Source: UBA6772 sp965183875 (GTDB taxonomy: Bacteria; Bacteroidota; Bacteroidia; Flavobacteriales; UBA7430). Taken from it: 41,929 nucleotides of DNA. The stretch covers positions 1-41,929 of the forward strand of contig CBCYMK010000025.1 of NCBI GenBank assembly GCA_965183875.1, given 5' to 3'. How positions within the stretch are numbered: the stretch's first letter is position 1; each line of letters starts with the position of its first letter. The translations under genes and the position numbers were made by a program. This document shows positions 40,141 through 41,929 of the stretch, one piece after another. The notes beneath the pieces were generated by a model, which ran no database searches, was not told the DNA's origin, and was given only the letters and a program-made list of their open reading frames with translations.

Positions 40141-40163
40141 AATACAGGAGCCAGAATACAGAA
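40141..40163 (+). repeat. Left inverted arm of the four-helix-bundle unit
   Basis: AATACAGGAG (40141-40150) followed by AGAATACAGAA (40153-40163), starting two bases after the ftsY stop. AGAATACAGAA is the exact complement of 40580-40590, and AATACAGGAG matches the complement of 40600-40609 at 8 of 10 positions. Confidence 0.7.
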
Positions 40164-40214
40164 GTTGAAAAAATGACTTTAATAATATAGATATTGGAAA
40201 TATAATGGACATAA

Positions 40215-40577
40215 AGTAAAAGCTTTGAGGATTTAATTGTTTGGCAAAAAGCTCATCAATTTGTGTTGAAAGTTTATACTTTATCTACATTATTTCCAAA
40301 ATCTGAACTTTATGGTTTAACATCTCAATTTAGAAGAGCTTCAGTTTCTATTGCTGCTAACATTGCTGAAGGCTATAAAAGAGTCGGAACAAAAGATAAA
40401 CTTCGGTTTATGAATATTGCACAGGCGTCTTTAGAAGAATGTCGTTATTACATCATTCTAGCTAGAGATTTAAAATACACAACAAACGAGGATAGTCAAG
40501 ATTTGAGAAGTAAAATTGAAGAGGTTAGTAAAATCCTTTTCTCTTATATGAGAGTTATGAAATTAAACCAGTCATAA
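40215..40577 (+). CDS. Four-helix-bundle protein (23S rRNA intervening-sequence family), start region disrupted
   Basis: The frame from 40215 reads 'SKSFEDLIVWQKAHQFVLKVYTLS' and continues with 'LYGLTSQFRRASVSIAANIAEGYKR', 'FMNIAQASLEECRYYIILARDL' and a final helix. This is the family first found inside 23S rRNA intervening sequences and also as accessory proteins of diversity-generating retroelements. The family normally begins just before 'FEDLIVWQKA'. The matching ATG at 40205 (MDIK) is in another frame and meets TAA at 40217, consistent with two missing A's near 40214. Otherwise translation must start at GTG 40263 and lose helix 1. It lies alone between inverted arms; its function here is unknown. 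Confidence 0.82.
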   Translation, partial: SKSFEDLIVWQKAHQFVLKVYTLSTLFPKSELYGLTSQFRRASVSIAANIAEGYKRVGTKDKLRFMNIAQASLEECRYYIILARDLKYTTNEDSQDLRSKIEEVSKILFSYMRVMKLNQS

Positions 40578-40579
40578 CA

Positions 40580-40609
40580 TTCTGTATTCTTACTCCGGAC
40601 TCCTGAATA
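40580..40609 (-). repeat. Right inverted arm of the four-helix-bundle unit
   Basis: TTCTGTATTCT (40580-40590) and CTCCTGAATA (40600-40609) mirror the left arm at 40141-40163. The arm starts two bases after the four-helix-bundle stop and ends ten bases before the rimO ATG. Confidence 0.7.
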
Positions 40610-40619
40610 ATTGATTATT

Positions 40620-41929
40620 ATGCGCACAAAATCACACAAAAAAAACAAAATCAACGTAGTAACGCTAGGTTGTTCTAAGAATGTTTATGATTCTGAAGTC
40701 CTAATGGGACAGCTTAAAGCCAACGAAATGGAGGTTGAGCATGAGTCGGAATCAGACGATAATAATATTGTTGTTATTAATACTTGTGGGTTTATAGACA
40801 ATGCTAAAGAAGAGTCTGTAAATACAATATTGGATTATGTACAGAAGAAACAAGAAGGTTCAGTAGAGAAAGTTTTTGTTACTGGCTGTTTGTCTGAACG
40901 TTATAAGCCAGATTTAGAAAACGAAATCCCCGATGTAGATCAGTATTTTGGAACTACAGATTTACCTAAGCTACTAAAAGCTTTAGGTGCAGATTATAAA
41001 CACGAGCTAATAGGCGAGCGTTTAACTACTACTCCAAAACACTATGCTTACCTTAAAATTGCTGAAGGATGCGATAGACCTTGTTCTTTTTGTGCCATTC
41101 CTTTAATGCGTGGTAAGCACGTTTCTAAATCTATAGAAGACCTCGTTATAGAGTCTGAAAAACTAGCCAAAAATGGTGTTAAAGAGTTAATTTTAATTGC
41201 TCAAGATTTAACCTATTACGGATTAGACATCTATAAAAAGCGTCGTTTAGCCGATTTATTATTAGCCTTAAAAGATGTTGTTGGTATAGAGTGGATTCGT
41301 TTACACTATGCATTCCCTACAGGTTTTCCGCAGGATGTATTAGACGTTATTAGACAGGAGGATAAAGTTTGTAACTATATTGATATTCCTTTACAGCATA
41401 TCTCAGATCCTGTTCTTAAAGCGATGAAACGCGGTACTACTTTCGCTAAGACCAATGCCTTATTAAGCGATTTCAGAACTAAGGTCCCTAATATGGCTAT
41501 TAGAACTTCTTTGATTGTAGGTTTCCCTGGTGAAACAGAAGAAGATTTCGAAATTCTTAAAAATTGGGTTAGAGACACTAAGTTCGATAGATTAGGTGTG
41601 TTTACCTATTCTCACGAAGAAAATACTACTGCTCATGTTTTAGAAGATGATGTTCCTGCAGAAGTGAAAGCTGCAAGAGCCGAAGAAATTATGGCTATAC
41701 AGCAGGAAGTTTCTATGAACTTAAATGCGGCTAAAGTGGGGAAAGAATTTAAAGTTTTGATAGACCGTAAAGAAGGAAATTTCTTCATTGGTCGTACAGA
41801 ATTCGATTCTCCTGATGTGGATAATGAAGTTCTAATTGATGCTACAAAACACTTTGTTCGTCAAGGTGATTTTGTACAAGTGAAAGTTTATGAAGCTAGC
41901 GATTACGATTTATACGCTGAGCCTATAGC
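40620..41929 (+). CDS. rimO: Ribosomal protein uS12 methylthiotransferase RimO (3' end outside the window)
   Basis: RimO is a radical-SAM enzyme that adds a methylthio group to an Asp of ribosomal protein uS12. The 436 residues visible begin with 'INVVTLGCSKNVYDSE'. The N-terminal cluster cysteines are C18, C56 and C90, and the radical-SAM 'CDRPCSFC' gives C151, C155 and C158. 'IPLQHISDPVLKAMKRG' and 'RTSLIVGFPGETEEDF' follow, and the TRAM domain ('VGKEFKVLIDRKEGNFFIGRTEFDSPDVDNEV') near the end. 'SPDVDNEV' and the substrate type mark RimO rather than MiaB. The frame is open at the right edge and lacks only the last few residues. The ATG is at 40620. Confidence 0.95.
   Translation, partial: MRTKSHKKNKINVVTLGCSKNVYDSEVLMGQLKANEMEVEHESESDDNNIVVINTCGFIDNAKEESVNTILDYVQKKQEGSVEKVFVTGCLSERYKPDLENEIPDVDQYFGTTDLPKLLKALGADYKHELIGERLTTTPKHYAYLKIAEGCDRPCSFCAIPLMRGKHVSKSIEDLVIESEKLAKNGVKELILIAQDLTYYGLDIYKKRRLADLLLALKDVVGIEWIRLHYAFPTGFPQDVLDVIRQEDKVCNYIDIPLQHISDPVLKAMKRGTTFAKTNALLSDFRTKVPNMAIRTSLIVGFPGETEEDFEILKNWVRDTKFDRLGVFTYSHEENTTAHVLEDDVPAEVKAARAEEIMAIQQEVSMNLNAAKVGKEFKVLIDRKEGNFFIGRTEFDSPDVDNEVLIDATKHFVRQGDFVQVKVYEASDYDLYAEPI

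Noticed and set aside
1..41929. tRNA, rRNA, prophage or integrase in the window
   Set aside because: I scanned the gaps for cloverleaf-like and rRNA-like sequence and the genes for integrase or phage proteins and saw none. A small RNA without strong structure could be missed.

Overview
The window is an AT-rich stretch of a Bacteroidota chromosome, most likely a marine member of the Flavobacteriales. Evidence is the DUF4295 gene after bL33, TAnnTTTG promoter boxes in place of a TATAAT box, secreted proteins cleaved after 'AQ', a probable type IX secretion (T9SS) tail, and the GC(T/M)D...DDGSC repeats familiar from marine Bacteroidota surface proteins. It looks like ordinary chromosome with no phage, rRNA, tRNA or CRISPR array. 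Four places carry indel-like frame breaks, so the sequence may come from a draft or imperfectly polished assembly.

Layout. 1-1570: end of a membrane protein gene and the tRNA hydroxylase trhO. 1616-6385: a sulfur operon preceded by a 17-codon leader ORF containing Cys-Cys-Cys and by an intrinsic terminator 12 bases before the first enzyme gene. The enzymes are a cystathionine beta-synthase-type enzyme, a cystathionine gamma-lyase/synthase and a frameshifted cysH, followed tightly by an epimerase, an acetyltransferase and an unknown 86-residue protein. 6426-10407: recQ, a sterol-desaturase-family hydroxylase and, on the minus strand, a TalC/FSA-type transaldolase. 10724-14924: two neighbouring secreted repeat proteins with related domains; the first has at least five frame changes and one stop inside about 780 bases. 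15211-17384: gpmI (minus, one frameshift), flanked by two diverged direct repeats, plus about 650 bases of repeat-containing non-coding DNA. 17385-25887: lpdA, then pabB-tilS-PH-like protein-dsbD-gmhA-C1 peptidase, largely overlapping or closely spaced. 25945-28116: a second hydroxylase, two small genes and a secreted thioredoxin. 28215-33582: two POT transporters and a DPP4-type peptidase, all minus. 33772-38701: a small lipoprotein, then surE, a small membrane protein, ridA, lpxB and an M1 peptidase. 38766-41929: rpmG, DUF4295, ftsY, a four-helix-bundle gene between inverted repeats, and rimO running off the end.

How the genes fit together. The first operon probably makes cysteine by reverse transsulfuration and sulfate reduction, and its leader suggests that translation of cysteine codons senses cysteine charging. 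The dpp4-POT cluster should cleave peptides outside the inner membrane and import the di- and tripeptides, a common diet of marine flavobacteria. DsbD and the secreted thioredoxin supply periplasmic thiol redox. lpxB and gmhA serve lipid A and LPS core synthesis.

The strongest candidates for something little described are the poly-cysteine attenuator (1616-1782), the inverted-repeat-bounded four-helix-bundle unit between ftsY and rimO (40141-40609), and the repeat family around gpmI (14991-17300).
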